Source of the DNA: a virus
Direction: 5' to 3' (one strand)
Virus record (IMG/VR): IMGVR_UViG_3300017710_000009
Span: 1-42,335 of that record
DNA: 42,335 nt
The notes under the pieces were generated by a model, which saw only the letters and a program-made list of their open reading frames with translations, ran no database searches and was not told where the DNA came from. Each line of letters begins with the position of its first letter. The stretch's first letter is position 1. Position numbers and translations under genes: made by a program. Below are positions 10,101-17,819 of this stretch, one piece after another.

Positions 10101-11288
10101 TTGACCATTATCTTCTGAAAGACTTGGGATTTGCTGTTGTGGGTAATCTGTAGGGATATATCTTCCACTAGCCGACCCATCTATAAATGTTCCCTTAACT
10201 GTGTTTACCGTATCACGCCGTGAGAAGCGCGTGGAGACGCCGATGTCACTGATAATATCGTCATACCCAAAAGCGTTTGCCCCACTTACAGATGCGTCTG
10301 GTGAAGTGTACGCGCCAGCTAAAAGCCGCCACTTACCTTGACCATAAAATAAGGTTCCGTTCAGCGTTGTCATAAACGCATTTAAATTCTGTTGCGGGGT
10401 TCCCCCAGTTGTAACGGTTCCATTTATCTTGAAAGAGTTTTCCTCAACGCCAGATGTACCCGTTGAGGCGCAAGCTGCGATCGCTGTTGCGATCATATCA
10501 TCGTCAATAGATGTTTGCTCTGCACCAACGCCAAAATCAGAAGTAAGATAATCCCTAATAGCAAGCGCTGGTTCGTCAGAATATTGCCATGTGGTGGGGT
10601 CATTGGTTCTGTGGGTGCTAACCCCTAGAGAATTATCGTAAGCGCTACTGGTGCTGTCTTTTCTTGGGTCATAGACCTTTTTGCCGCGAACCTTTGCGGT
10701 TATCAGTGGAGTGCCGCCTGAGAAAGTATCGGCGTCATATTCCATCCTTATATAAAGGCAAGCAATCCCCTGCCCTTTAAACGTGCTGTTTATATCCGTG
10801 GGCTTGTGGGTCAGGCTTTGAAGATCGCTATAAACATTCTGAGTTGGGGAGCCTGTAAATTTCTTAATATAAATTTTTTGGTTCCAGTTTGTTCCACCCG
10901 CGCCAGTGGTCACATAACCCTCTGAACCAGAGGCGAAACTGACGATTTCATCTTGTATATAAATATCACCGATACTGTCGACTTCATGCCCAGCTAAAAT
11001 TAAAAATCTGTGCAAATATTTATTGTCAGAACTTACTTCTGCATATGTGATTAAGCCGCCTTTTCTGGTTTCTCCATAAACAAGGTCAAAATCCCCCACT
11101 GGATCAATCTGGTTTGTTAGCCCCCTAGAAGCCCCGCCTTGATTTAAACCTTTCAGTTTATCATCAAGGGCTGCGCTAAGGGCAACGGCGCTGACAGTTG
11201 CGACAACGGCAACCCCTACCGCGTAAGTGACCGCTGCGCTTGCCGTGACACCCGCTGCACTAAGAACAATCGCACCTACTACCGCCAT
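7119..11288 (-). CDS. Tail tip / host-specificity protein (lambda J-like)
   Basis: This is the largest protein in the window at 1389 residues. The N-terminus is hydrophobic and Ala/Val-rich (residues 1-40), followed by tail-tip hub sequence (DPVGDFDLVYGETRKGG). Fibronectin type III-like segments lie around residues 550-740 (LSWNAVSNAQIRHYEVQWK; YNFRVRAITV; HYYKLLAKD). The distal part is beta-rich, with a Gly-rich stretch near 1140-1260 (AVGGGGGGKGAEGGANGSNG). Proteins of this type form the central tail tip and touch the host receptor. Its stop overlaps nothing downstream and its start is shared with the end of the acetyltransferase gene. The Gly-rich tail resembles that of the collagen fibre and may be a swapped module. 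Confidence 0.85.
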   Translation of the reverse strand: MAVVGAIVLSAAGVTASAAVTYAVGVAVVATVSAVALSAALDDKLKGLNQGGASRGLTNQIDPVGDFDLVYGETRKGGLITYAEVSSDNKYLHRFLILAGHEVDSIGDIYIQDEIVSFASGSEGYVTTGAGGTNWNQKIYIKKFTGSPTQNVYSDLQSLTHKPTDINSTFKGQGIACLYIRMEYDADTFSGGTPLITAKVRGKKVYDPRKDSTSSAYDNSLGVSTHRTNDPTTWQYSDEPALAIRDYLTSDFGVGAEQTSIDDDMIATAIAACASTGTSGVEENSFKINGTVTTGGTPQQNLNAFMTTLNGTLFYGQGKWRLLAGAYTSPDASVSGANAFGYDDIISDIGVSTRFSRRDTVNTVKGTFIDGSASGRYIPTDYPQQQIPSLSEDNGQESVLDLTLPLTTNSATAQRLAKQVLFVGREQISVTATFTLEKAFSVQVGDTIELRLKRYGWIEDPEETDPTQQQGKQFKVMGWKMSGLDGSNPSVSLNLQETSPTVYQWSVSADEYQAITHNNTSLGDNTSGLAISGLAATLASTLQTDGTAMSRVILSWNAVSNAQIRHYEVQWKPSSLSNYSSTIAPNNAIEIEPLTAGATYNFRVRAITVNDNSGAYATINATAVTDTTAPPTPSAPTVTAGVKQLEVSWQGYSFPSDFASMEVYHSTSSSGTYSLIGTSAGTSLVHSGLTQNTTHYYKLLAKDFSGNPPTTTPQEIAAKLSPAGSGTVAADVQGLTGVPVMTSNAYYNSTSDTTPNQNGRIYFGVSASDPDTQASDGPFPSTIYIRLDEDGRALASDLSSLINLDTDLTQAVSTGGSGILIYENDQNWGWYTPSGVAGGFSTSGGYYFMEGTLQSSEGNIDVLSQWYRIGVGKKGAQGQSGLIVTLNGSDIIVENIDPRDNTSTVQAALNTAFLAANPLLSAMSDIPDNAVIWARFVNSADTEYAAGRAPTQFSARKWVYADQDWSDNAATFENPAIFSPLVIAAEAIVNHQDAISITAEQLTIAHNINYLDGGGWKIGKDNYADTADGLWIGNPAGTSEFALATGANSGTATEHGILFDINETKLINPTIMSGTGSLQSAVSVASNISNVQISDSNGKLPSNTSLPVTALSISAVGGGGGGKGAEGGANGSNGGNTVYTLTGSYLGAATSTIVSVTALGGAGATSTYSWYGQAGVNSNFASGGTAANASFGSGGNGSQGSGGGGAGGRQPATFTSSTVGGSGGSAGTNATDFIELDGYTDVRLTITLGSGGSGGASARFSASGGDGGAGFATYQIQTSSLEQVYLSPNSPIGIGQTWTDFPSGRSSSVHYRNTTEKPILVNVGETSSGTGAFWVWNSQSTTPTGTTGGVQVGGTGTSGAFNSYAGAIVPVGGWYYVTGGTPYIWAELR

Positions 11289-11737
11289 CAGTTCAACCTT
11301 TTAGAAAAATTGTTTTCGATATGAGTATAACCCATTCTATCAAGGAGCGCATCAAATGGTTTGTGGATCTTCGTATTCACAATCAAAACAGAAACGCCAT
11401 CTTCTTTAAGGAATTTCTCAGCCACCTTCAAAAGCTTCATCCCCGCTAAACCCTTTCGATATTCTGGGTGCAAAAACAAAACATCATTATAAGCAAAAAT
11501 ATGGTCTTTGTAGTGCATTGATCTTTGTGCAAGAACCACAAAATACCCAACTAAAACCCCATCATCACGGGCAGTAAATACCTTTAAAATACCCTGCGCT
11601 TCTGCCGCTTCGTATTGATCCCAATCAGGATTGAGTTTGATTTCGTCTTGATTGAGCGCAATTTGCTCCCAGTGAAGCTGAATGAGAGCTTGGATCTCAA
11701 TATAAACAGAAGATAAAAATTCCTGTTGGTATTTCAT
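11288..11737 (-). CDS. GNAT-family N-acetyltransferase
   Basis: The 149-residue protein has the GNAT fold pattern: a strand-rich middle (LVGYFVVLAQRSMHY), the FLHPEYRKGLAGMKLLKVAE stretch that supplies the acetyl-CoA pyrophosphate loop (here R-K-G-L-A-G), and a closing GVSVLIVNTK-GYTHIEN region. It is translationally coupled on both sides (4-nt overlap upstream, 1-nt downstream) between the hub and tail-tip genes. Similar acetyltransferases occur in tail operons of other phages, where the substrate is unknown. It could modify a tail protein or a host target. Confidence 0.8.
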   Translation of the reverse strand: MKYQQEFLSSVYIEIQALIQLHWEQIALNQDEIKLNPDWDQYEAAEAQGILKVFTARDDGVLVGYFVVLAQRSMHYKDHIFAYNDVLFLHPEYRKGLAGMKLLKVAEKFLKEDGVSVLIVNTKIHKPFDALLDRMGYTHIENNFSKRLN

Positions 11738-12303
11738 TCAACACCTTTGCCCCAATCTATTTTCTTGTCCTGCAAATCTTCAACAAAAGAAAAAAACGTA
11801 TCACCAGAATAAAGGTTTGAATGACTTTCTTGAGTGTATCTAAATGGCCTTGTTCGCTGCAAATCAATAAGCTTGCTTTCAAGCTTGGCTTGGATCGTAG
11901 ATGTTTCTGGGCCATCTTGGATTAAAAGCTGATCCATATAGCCCTCAAACATATTAGTCAGGTTCGCGTTTCCCTGCACCCCAAAATAAACATACGCTGA
12001 GCGCCCGTGATATTCGTGATCAAGCGCCGCAGTTACTATTGAGGTAGGGATACCTGATAAGGTCAAACTGATGCCTGTGGCCTTTAAATCAGCTACCTCC
12101 TCAAGACCCGATATTTGCAACAATTCTCCAGTTCCAAAATAGGTTTGAGTGTTGAGGGTTGTGGTTCCCACCCCCGTCCAAAACCGAAGGGGCGCGGCGG
12201 CGCTTGTGCTTGGATTGTAGAAGTTCAACTCAATCGCATAGAAAAGCTTTACCTCTGGTTGAAGCAAAGCTGTCTTGATTGTCGAATTAATATTTCTTGG
12301 CAT
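11734..12303 (-). CDS. Tail hub / baseplate protein (DUF2163-like or lambda L-like)
   Basis: The 189-residue protein starts MPRNINSTIKTALLQPEVKL. It contains FYAIELNFYN, RFWTGVGTTTLN, TYFGTGELLQISGLEE and a C-terminal LESKLIDLQRTRPFRYTQES. This pattern is shared by the hub proteins located before tail-tip genes in siphophages and gene transfer agents. Predicted role is to join the tail tube end to the tip. Its neighbours are the acetyltransferase and the J-like protein downstream, but a small capsid-side gene upstream, which is an unusual position. Confidence 0.7.
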   Translation of the reverse strand: MPRNINSTIKTALLQPEVKLFYAIELNFYNPSTSAAAPLRFWTGVGTTTLNTQTYFGTGELLQISGLEEVADLKATGISLTLSGIPTSIVTAALDHEYHGRSAYVYFGVQGNANLTNMFEGYMDQLLIQDGPETSTIQAKLESKLIDLQRTRPFRYTQESHSNLYSGDTFFSFVEDLQDKKIDWGKGVE

Positions 12304-12312
12304 GATGCCCCC

Positions 12313-12534
12313 TTATTTTTTTGCAGGGGGTTTCTTGCGCTTGGCTTTTGTTTCTTCTGGCCCCGCGTTGCCCTGCACTTCAATGGCTGCGCCGCGTTCA
12401 ATCATAGACTTAGCCAGTTTCTTTTGCCAAGGCTTATCTAAAGGCAGAACCTCGCCCACCATATATTTTCGGGCTTCGGTTCCTGATGCGTTGCTTTCAC
12501 CAGCCACGCTATAAATCATTTGTACTTGCTTCAT
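12313..12534 (-). CDS. Small basic-tailed protein after the capsid gene
   Basis: This 73-residue protein has a short globular N-terminal part (YMVGEVLPLDKPWQKKLAKS) and a strongly basic Lys/Pro-rich end (TKAKRKKPPAKK). It is the first gene after the major capsid protein. Small proteins here are often head-completion or decoration proteins, but I recognise no family, and the basic tail might simply bind DNA inside the head. Confidence 0.6.
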   Translation of the reverse strand: MKQVQMIYSVAGESNASGTEARKYMVGEVLPLDKPWQKKLAKSMIERGAAIEVQGNAGPEETKAKRKKPPAKK

Positions 12535-12551
12535 AGATCCACTCCTAGAAG

Positions 12552-12578
12552 GGTGAGGGGGGCGGGTGGACGCTCCCC
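12552..12578 (-). terminator. Stem-loop after the major capsid gene
   Basis: GAGGGG and CCCCTC arms flank a GC-rich loop in the 55-nt gap after the capsid gene. There is no U-run after it on the minus strand, so it is more likely an RNA-processing or partial termination hairpin, which would favour high capsid yield, than a full terminator. Confidence 0.35.
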
Positions 12579-12589
12579 TCGTTTGCTCT

Positions 12590-13822
12590 TTATGAAGTTG
12601 CGTGTTTCAGAACGCGCATAGCTTCGGCAAGAACCACTTTACCACCGACACGGCGGCGAGCGATATAACGGACAAGGCCCGTTGCCGCTTGGCTGTATGG
12701 GTCACGCAATACTGAAAGCGCAACACGATCAACGATCATATATCCGCGACGGAAGTCACCGATGAGAACAGATTTCGCGCCAGAAGCCGCATCTGCTACA
12801 TCAGGGGCTTCCACATATGGGATACCGATGATTGTGTTTGGAGCGCCAGACTGACCAGAGAAACCAGTTTGGAAAATGTACTGGCCCGCTGTATCTTTCA
12901 GCTTACGGATAATGCCCAAAGTTGCGCGGTTAAACATCATTGTAGCGTTAGCCGCATACTCTGATTTCAAGCCGTGAACCAAGTCCATCAGGTTATCTGT
13001 AGAGATTGCCGCTGATGCTGCACCTGTGGCGGTGTGTGCAACGGTGTTCCCGTTTGTGATACCTGTTGGCTTGTTTGTGCCATTACCAGCAATGAACGCT
13101 GCGCCTTCGCCTTTAGCAAACTGCTCTGCGAACTCTTGGTTCATTTCAGCTTCCATGTCGAAAGCACTATCTTCAAGCAACATTGAAGAAATATCGACCA
13201 GAGCGTAAAGCTCATGGGTGGCGATAGTGTTCAAGGTTGTTGAATAACCAGTGGTTTCTGAGCGTGTGCCAGTTTCCGCTGTCCAAGCCGCCGCGAAATT
13301 TGCATCCTTTGTTGGGATCTCAATTTCTTTGGAAGTTGTTGAACGAACGCGAGCAACAGAACGAACTGGTGAGATTTCAGTTACGATCTTGATTAACTCA
13401 GCAACATATTCCTCTGGAGCCAAGTTACCCGCTGTGGCGGCTGTTCCAACAGTCAGCGCTTTGACTTCGTCGGCGTCTAAGCCTTCGTTGCCTTTACGCA
13501 TGAAAGTATCCCAAGCCTTTACCGCCATATCAACGCCCTTGGTTTCAACGCCAGAGTTTGGACGCTTCAAGAGAGTTTCAATGCCGTCAAGTTTCTCAGC
13601 GAAACCTTCGGAAGCTTTTTCTTGCTGAACCAGCTTTTGGTTTACAGTTTCAAAGCGGTCAAGATCGGCTTCAATCTTTGACAATTTGGCTTCAACCAAC
13701 GGATCGGCTTCGCCTTTCTTTTCGATTTCTGCAAGGCGCTGATCGTTTGTTGCTTTAAATTCTTCAAAAGCACCGTTCAGTCCTTCCAGATAAGTTTTGA
13801 GATTATCATCCATGACAATCAA
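12590..13822 (-). CDS. Major capsid protein, HK97 fold
   Basis: The 410-residue length is usual for HK97-type capsid proteins that carry a scaffolding delta domain. Residues 1-100 are charged and coiled-coil-like (delta domain). The mature part from about 125 shows the characteristic order: LIKIVTEISPVRSVARVRST, an Ala/Trp segment (AAAWTAETGTRSET), AFIAGNGTNKPTGI, and a C-terminal VDRVALSVLRDPYS. The upstream protease gene and the coiled-coil N-terminus imply that the delta domain is removed during maturation. There is a 9-nt gap to the protease gene. Confidence 0.95.
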   Translation of the reverse strand: MIVMDDNLKTYLEGLNGAFEEFKATNDQRLAEIEKKGEADPLVEAKLSKIEADLDRFETVNQKLVQQEKASEGFAEKLDGIETLLKRPNSGVETKGVDMAVKAWDTFMRKGNEGLDADEVKALTVGTAATAGNLAPEEYVAELIKIVTEISPVRSVARVRSTTSKEIEIPTKDANFAAAWTAETGTRSETTGYSTTLNTIATHELYALVDISSMLLEDSAFDMEAEMNQEFAEQFAKGEGAAFIAGNGTNKPTGITNGNTVAHTATGAASAAISTDNLMDLVHGLKSEYAANATMMFNRATLGIIRKLKDTAGQYIFQTGFSGQSGAPNTIIGIPYVEAPDVADAASGAKSVLIGDFRRGYMIVDRVALSVLRDPYSQAATGLVRYIARRRVGGKVVLAEAMRVLKHATS

Positions 13823-13831
13823 CCTTTCTGT

Positions 13832-14680
13832 TTAGGATTTAAGGATATTGGTTAAGCGGTCTAATTCGCTTACCAGTTCAGAAGGCATTTCCTGAGCGCC
13901 AGCATCCCGCTGTTCCAGTGCCTTTGCTACAGCCGAAGCTGCAACTTTCGCCTCGCTTCTGGAAAGTTCCGCTGCATCCCGCAGGACTTCTTCCCATTCA
14001 CGGACTGTTCTGTCGCTCTTTACCGCTGAAACCCTAGCTTTGGGGTTCATGGGAAAGGTTACGGCAGAAATCTCCATAAGGTCTACTGATTTCAAATAAC
14101 GGCGCTTGCCCTTATCGTCATAATCATAGCCCTTTGGTTCTACGCGGTAGCCAATAGACAAGCCATCAATCGCGCCCATTTTCATCAATTCATAAACTTC
14201 GCGGCCCCGCTGGGTTCCCATAGCCAAGCGGCCCTTTACCTTTAGGCCGCGACGATCCTCTATGATCTCATCAAAGACCCCGATAGGTTCATCTGCGCGG
14301 TGCTGGTAAAGCATCTTTACAGCCTTAGCGCCCTTGCGCCCGATAGACTTAGCGAAAGCGCCCTCGACCACAACATCATTTCCAAGGTCTTTGTTTCCAA
14401 AGATTGAGCCGTATCCGCTGAACTCGCCCTTATCGTCGCTATCATCCATTGCCTTGATGTCAAATTTCACATCAAGAGTTTCATCTTTGAACTCGATTTC
14501 ATCACTCATTTCATTTTCCTTTGGTTCTGACTTGCCATAACTGGACAAGCAAACCGCTGCCCGTTGGGTTCTGCTTGGATATTCAGAGACGACTTTATCA
14601 TCGCCCATACAGCGACCCATAAAATCTGCTTCTGTTTCGCCACTATTAGGCTTTGGTAACGGCATGGTGAGCGTCCTCAC
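13832..14680 (-). CDS. HK97-family prohead serine protease
   Basis: The 282-residue protein has an N-terminal extension of about 70 residues (MPLPKPNSGETEADFMGRCM, with CLSSYGK) before the protease core. The core starts at GEFSGYGSIFGNKDLGNDVV and includes the catalytic His in MLYQHRADEP and the catalytic Ser in IDGLSIGYR, with LMEISAVTFPMN after it. The C-terminal part is helical. It cleaves the capsid delta domain and itself in the procapsid. The extension (GCMGDDKVVSEYPSRTQRAA-like) is of a type seen in front of protease domains in other phages. Confidence 0.93.
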   Translation of the reverse strand: MRTLTMPLPKPNSGETEADFMGRCMGDDKVVSEYPSRTQRAAVCLSSYGKSEPKENEMSDEIEFKDETLDVKFDIKAMDDSDDKGEFSGYGSIFGNKDLGNDVVVEGAFAKSIGRKGAKAVKMLYQHRADEPIGVFDEIIEDRRGLKVKGRLAMGTQRGREVYELMKMGAIDGLSIGYRVEPKGYDYDDKGKRRYLKSVDLMEISAVTFPMNPKARVSAVKSDRTVREWEEVLRDAAELSRSEAKVAASAVAKALEQRDAGAQEMPSELVSELDRLTNILKS

Positions 14681-14705
14681 GTTTTCATTATTCGCAATCT
14701 ATCAT

Positions 14706-14735
14706 ATTGTAGAAGTAATTTAAACCACCATTGAA
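14706..14735 (-). promoter_or_regulatory. Candidate internal promoter for protease and capsid genes
   Basis: On the minus strand TTCAAT and TACAAT are separated by 18 nt in the 68-nt gap upstream of the protease gene, followed by GAGGACGC as ribosome binding region. The -35 match is poor, so this is a weak prediction. Confidence 0.3.
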
Positions 14736-14748
14736 TAATGACCCCGCA

Positions 14749-14961
14749 TCAAAGAACCACGCTCTCTCTGAGAGATGGTGATTTTATTTTCATTGGCTTC
14801 CTATCAATCACGGCGTCAGCTATTTTTTCGATTGGATAAAAACCCCAATCTTCGCCAAATCCTTCTGGCAATGCGCCGAAAAGATCCCGATATAAAGATA
14901 CCCAATCCTCATCCTCTAATGCAGAATTTAACCTTATTTGGTATTGCTCATCACTTATCAT
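14749..14961 (-). CDS. Small unknown protein between head morphogenesis and protease genes
   Basis: The product is 70 residues from the ATG at 14961 (73 from an ATG at 14970). The frame is open further upstream to 15126, but that would overlap the preceding gene by 176 nt, so a short start overlapping its stop is preferred. The sequence is acidic with aromatic residues (LYRDLFGALPEGFGEDWGFY) and ends in a basic stretch. No family recognised. Position suggests a minor head protein or regulator. Confidence 0.55.
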   Translation of the reverse strand: MISDEQYQIRLNSALEDEDWVSLYRDLFGALPEGFGEDWGFYPIEKIADAVIDRKPMKIKSPSLRESVVL

Positions 14962-16567
14962 CAAATTCATCCAATATTTCTTGAAATCTTTTTGTTGTGC
15001 GAGGGAAAAGCCTTTGGGCTTCCTTCCATGCTTCTGGTCTTGCATAAATCGCAAATAAATTTGCGAAAGTTTCACTGTATTTGCTCCCGTATCTTCTAAA
15101 GTAACTGACCCCATGACCGAAAACATAATGATTGTCTTGAAAATATCCCGATGTCATCGCATCAATAATGTCTGAAATTGCAGTTGCGCCATCAAATTTC
15201 CCCTCCACCGTAGTAACTAGATAGGTTCCGCTTCTCCTTTTCTTCATCTTTGTAACTTTTTTGAACAAAAATTCTTTGTATGCTGGCAGTTTTTCGTTAA
15301 AGCCTTCCGCTAAACGATGGCCTAAAATTCCATCAAAATCTGCGCCACGTTCCCCAAGCCCTAAATCAGCGCTATCTTCAATAAATGCTAATTGAAAATC
15401 CTTGTCCTGATGTGAGTAAAACCATTTATTGCGCCCCGTGAATGCCTTGCTTGCGAACATATGATCAAAATGGTGTCCATATTCATGTTCTAATACTTCT
15501 CCAGTAACCGCAGCGTCTAGCGTTTTGGACTGAGAGAAATATTTGCCTTTTCTATTTCTGATCTGGCTGGGCCTGTCATATTTTGCGAAAATTCTTTTTT
15601 GCTGATCATTAGTGAAATCGTTAATTTTATCGTCATATTCCTTCAATTTCTTTTTGCTTTTAACATTTGTGATCAAATCAGATATGGCTATTCTAGGCGC
15701 AAGGGGGATAACCGCCGCCACAGGTTCATCTGGAACGGCAAGCGCAGCGGGAGCAACAGGTTCAACTGGTATCTCCGCGCCGCCATCGTCAAATAGATCG
15801 TCCTCATCAGTGAAATAAACTGCCAAGCATCTGCAATTAATATTGTTTGAAGCCCCGCCCGATCCATCGTGAGGGTATTTCATTTCTATCTCAGCGCCCT
15901 TATCCCTGATGATGAAAGGCTCATCAATCCCGACCTCTTGACCGTTGGCCGCTGCATGGCTTGGCCGTGTTCTCGCATCACCCACAGAAACCCAGCGTTT
16001 CTTTTGGGCTGGCAAACCTAGCTCCCTAGTGGCTTCGTCAGTGGCGAAAGATGCCGCCGCATGGGTTTCTGTCCTAGCAATAGTTGCCGCCCTTGAGCGC
16101 CCGATTGTGCCGCCTGTGCGGTCAACGATAAGCTTGGCTGTCTTATCGACCCCTAGCGCCTCAGTTTCCCCCAACTCTATGGCCCTTAAAATGCCCCGTC
16201 TGGTTGTTGCTGCAACGCCTCTAACCTTTGACGCGCCTTCTCTTGCGTAATATTGAAAGATCAGGCTTTGAAATTGACTTTCTGCCTTCCTGTTCTCTGT
16301 CACACGGCTGGCAAACTTATCAATCACGCTTGTATATGTCGCCCGAAATACCGCCCCAAGCTCTGCCTCAAGATCGCTGGTGGCCGCTTCGATATTGCTA
16401 CCGACCTCGTAAGCCTTTGCCGCTTGTCTGGCTGTCTTGAGGAAAAGGCTTTGGAGCTTTCGCGCCATGCTTTTCTCGTAACCCATTCTTAAACGGTTCA
16501 CTTCCCTGATCTCTTTAGCGATTGAGAGGCGGGTTTTGCCCGCTTTTATGTATACTGGAAAAGCCAT
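14951..16567 (-). CDS. Head morphogenesis protein (Mu F / SPP1 gp7-like) fused to an HExxH metallopeptidase-like domain
   Basis: Residues 1-255 match phage minor head proteins: helical N-terminus, then ARTETHAAAS (165-174), WVSVGDARTRPSHAAANGQ (192-210) and NNINCRCLAVYF (241-252). A Pro/Ala-rich linker (265-292) leads to a second domain, 300-538. This contains VLEHEYGHHFDH with the zinc motif HEYGH at 361-365 and a plausible third ligand, E499 in YSETFAN, as in gluzincin-type peptidases. The first domain helps portal and capsid assembly or DNA injection; the second may cut a head protein, a host protein or peptidoglycan. The usual family is about half this length, so the C-terminal domain is an addition. 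Confidence 0.85.
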   Translation of the reverse strand: MAFPVYIKAGKTRLSIAKEIREVNRLRMGYEKSMARKLQSLFLKTARQAAKAYEVGSNIEAATSDLEAELGAVFRATYTSVIDKFASRVTENRKAESQFQSLIFQYYAREGASKVRGVAATTRRGILRAIELGETEALGVDKTAKLIVDRTGGTIGRSRAATIARTETHAAASFATDEATRELGLPAQKKRWVSVGDARTRPSHAAANGQEVGIDEPFIIRDKGAEIEMKYPHDGSGGASNNINCRCLAVYFTDEDDLFDDGGAEIPVEPVAPAALAVPDEPVAAVIPLAPRIAISDLITNVKSKKKLKEYDDKINDFTNDQQKRIFAKYDRPSQIRNRKGKYFSQSKTLDAAVTGEVLEHEYGHHFDHMFASKAFTGRNKWFYSHQDKDFQLAFIEDSADLGLGERGADFDGILGHRLAEGFNEKLPAYKEFLFKKVTKMKKRRSGTYLVTTVEGKFDGATAISDIIDAMTSGYFQDNHYVFGHGVSYFRRYGSKYSETFANLFAIYARPEAWKEAQRLFPRTTKRFQEILDEFDDK

Positions 16568-16650
16568 AAACCCTTATACCACGCTTAGTTTGTCAAAAAA
16601 AGATAATAGCTAAGTTATTGATTTTATTACATAATCCCAGGACCATTGAC

Positions 16651-16697
16651 TTATTTGTAAATAATTTGTTGACATATATGGAGGCAGTTCCTATATT
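16651..16697 (+). promoter_or_regulatory. Promoter with upstream palindrome (site 1 of 5)
   Basis: Palindrome TTATTTGTAAATAA (16651-16664), a 4-nt TTTG spacer, -35 TTGACA (16669-16674), 17 nt, then -10 TATATT (16692-16697). It drives the plus-strand island starting at 16721, whose first gene has AAGGAGG as ribosome site. The same layout recurs near 17749, 18750, 30813 and 31367. The 153-nt region 16568-16720 separates it from the leftward head gene. Confidence 0.8.
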
Positions 16698-16720
16698 AAC
16701 AATAGAAAAGGAGGAAAGAG

Positions 16721-16906
16721 ATGGAAAAAGTTCTTCACGTTTATGACTATGTAATTGAAGGCGAATATGGCGTCATGATGGGCTATTACGAAGCTGAAAA
16801 TCTTCTAGCCGCTTTAGCCATGCTTAAAGAAGATCATCCCAGAGACATTGGCGCAGATGGCGTTTGGCATCTGGAAGATGGAATAGAAATCGCAATAAAT
16901 TGGTAG
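16721..16906 (+). CDS. Small unknown early protein
   Basis: This is a 61-residue acidic protein preceded by AAAGGAGGAAAGAG. It contains YDYVIEGEYGVMMGYYEAEN and ends GIEIAINW, without membrane segment or motif I recognise. It is the first gene under the promoter at 16651. Such short early proteins often interfere with host functions, but nothing here shows a target. Confidence 0.7.
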   Translation: MEKVLHVYDYVIEGEYGVMMGYYEAENLLAALAMLKEDHPRDIGADGVWHLEDGIEIAINW

Positions 16907-16916
16907 GGAGAAAAAA

Positions 16917-17084
16917 ATGAAAGTTGGTCAAGCTGTCTGGATTAACATGGGAAGTTTCGCAGATGATCAAATGTGGGTCACCGGAACCATCACCAAGATC
17001 ACGCCGAAGCGCATCAAGTGCATGAACGATGTGAGGGGGATAGAAGGATATTACGCACCCCACAAAGTAAAACCCGCAGCATAA
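16917..17084 (+). CDS. Small unknown protein, SH3-like barrel appearance
   Basis: A 55-residue protein follows the previous stop after 10 nt, with GGGAG as ribosome site. The pattern VGQAVWINMGSF, WVTGTITKITPKRIKCM and GYYAPHKVKPA alternates short strands in the way of small beta-barrel (SH3/KOW-like) proteins, so nucleic-acid or protein binding is possible. It overlaps no other real gene. Confidence 0.6.
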   Translation: MKVGQAVWINMGSFADDQMWVTGTITKITPKRIKCMNDVRGIEGYYAPHKVKPAA

Positions 17085-17095
17085 AGGAGGAAAAA

Positions 17096-17692
17096 ATGCA
17101 CATTATGGGAGCAAAAAAAATTCAAGACTATTTGGACAAAGCTTTTAGCCTGATCCAAGAAGATGGAACTTTTGCCGCTAAGTCGCACAAGAAAGATGCG
17201 CTGGCATATGTCAGCGGGGCTTACAGGCTTTTGCTAAGAGCAAACGTCAAGTTTTCTTTAGATCACCTTTCACGCGAAGATTGCTGGGCCATTCCTTTTG
17301 ATCTTCATCAAATCCGCGAAAAGCACATGCGCCTTTTCGATCTCGCGCTTCATGCCGACCTAGATAAGCTTGTGGCCCTTCGCGCTGAATTGAAAGAGAT
17401 GGATGTCATCAAGCCAGCCCCCAAGAGCGACAGGATTGAAAAGAAGCACAAGGAGGTAACTAAAACGGTTCATGAAATGATCGAAAAGCGGATGGCCCAA
17501 TATCATGAGGCAATCGAAATCGGGAGATTGTTCGGCGGGCTTCCAGTTAGCGCGACCCCCCATCTTGTCACAAACGAGCATGGCACGACCTTCACGCGCT
17601 GCTTCTATTACTTGGATGGAAAGATGACGCCGCTGGCTGTGATCATGGCCGCATCTGATGCCCTAGCAAGAGAAAAGGAAGAAGCCGTTTAA
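17096..17692 (+). CDS. Unknown helical protein
   Basis: The 198-residue product starts at the ATG at 17096, which follows AAAGGAGG; the frame is open upstream but has no ribosome site there. The sequence is mostly helical and Lys/Glu/His-rich, with DALAYVSGAYRLLLRANVKF, a charged helix around RIEKKHKEVTKTVHEMIEKR and a C-terminal TTFTRCFYYLDGKMTPLAVI. No family recognised. It ends the first transcription unit of the island, just before a strong terminator. Confidence 0.7.
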   Translation: MHIMGAKKIQDYLDKAFSLIQEDGTFAAKSHKKDALAYVSGAYRLLLRANVKFSLDHLSREDCWAIPFDLHQIREKHMRLFDLALHADLDKLVALRAELKEMDVIKPAPKSDRIEKKHKEVTKTVHEMIEKRMAQYHEAIEIGRLFGGLPVSATPHLVTNEHGTTFTRCFYYLDGKMTPLAVIMAASDALAREKEEAV

Positions 17693-17696
17693 GGGA

Positions 17697-17726
17697 GGGG
17701 GGAAACCATCCCCCCAAACTTTTTTC
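17697..17726 (+). terminator. Rho-independent terminator
   Basis: A 7-bp stem, GGGGGGA with TCCCCCC, and a 5-nt loop are followed by AAAC and a T-run (TTTTTTCATTTTTTTT). It closes the 16721-17692 unit just before the second palindrome promoter. Confidence 0.8.
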
Positions 17727-17748
17727 ATTTTTTTTGCTTTTTTTTGAT

Positions 17749-17795
17749 TTATTTGTAAATAATTTGTTGACACCCCTGTGTGTAATTGCTAAAAC
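17749..17795 (+). promoter_or_regulatory. Promoter with upstream palindrome (site 2 of 5)
   Basis: Perfect TTATTTGTAAATAA (17749-17762), TTTG spacer, -35 TTGACA (17767-17772), 17 nt, weak -10 TAAAAC (17790-17795). It lies upstream of the gene at 17820. Confidence 0.75.
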
Positions 17796-17819
17796 AGTTA
17801 CATAGAGAGAGGAAAACAA

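Noticed and set aside
14962-15126. Longer start for the small gene at 14749 (125 residues)
   Set aside because: It would overlap the conserved C-terminus of the head morphogenesis protein by 176 nt; a start at 14961 or 14970 gives normal overlap.
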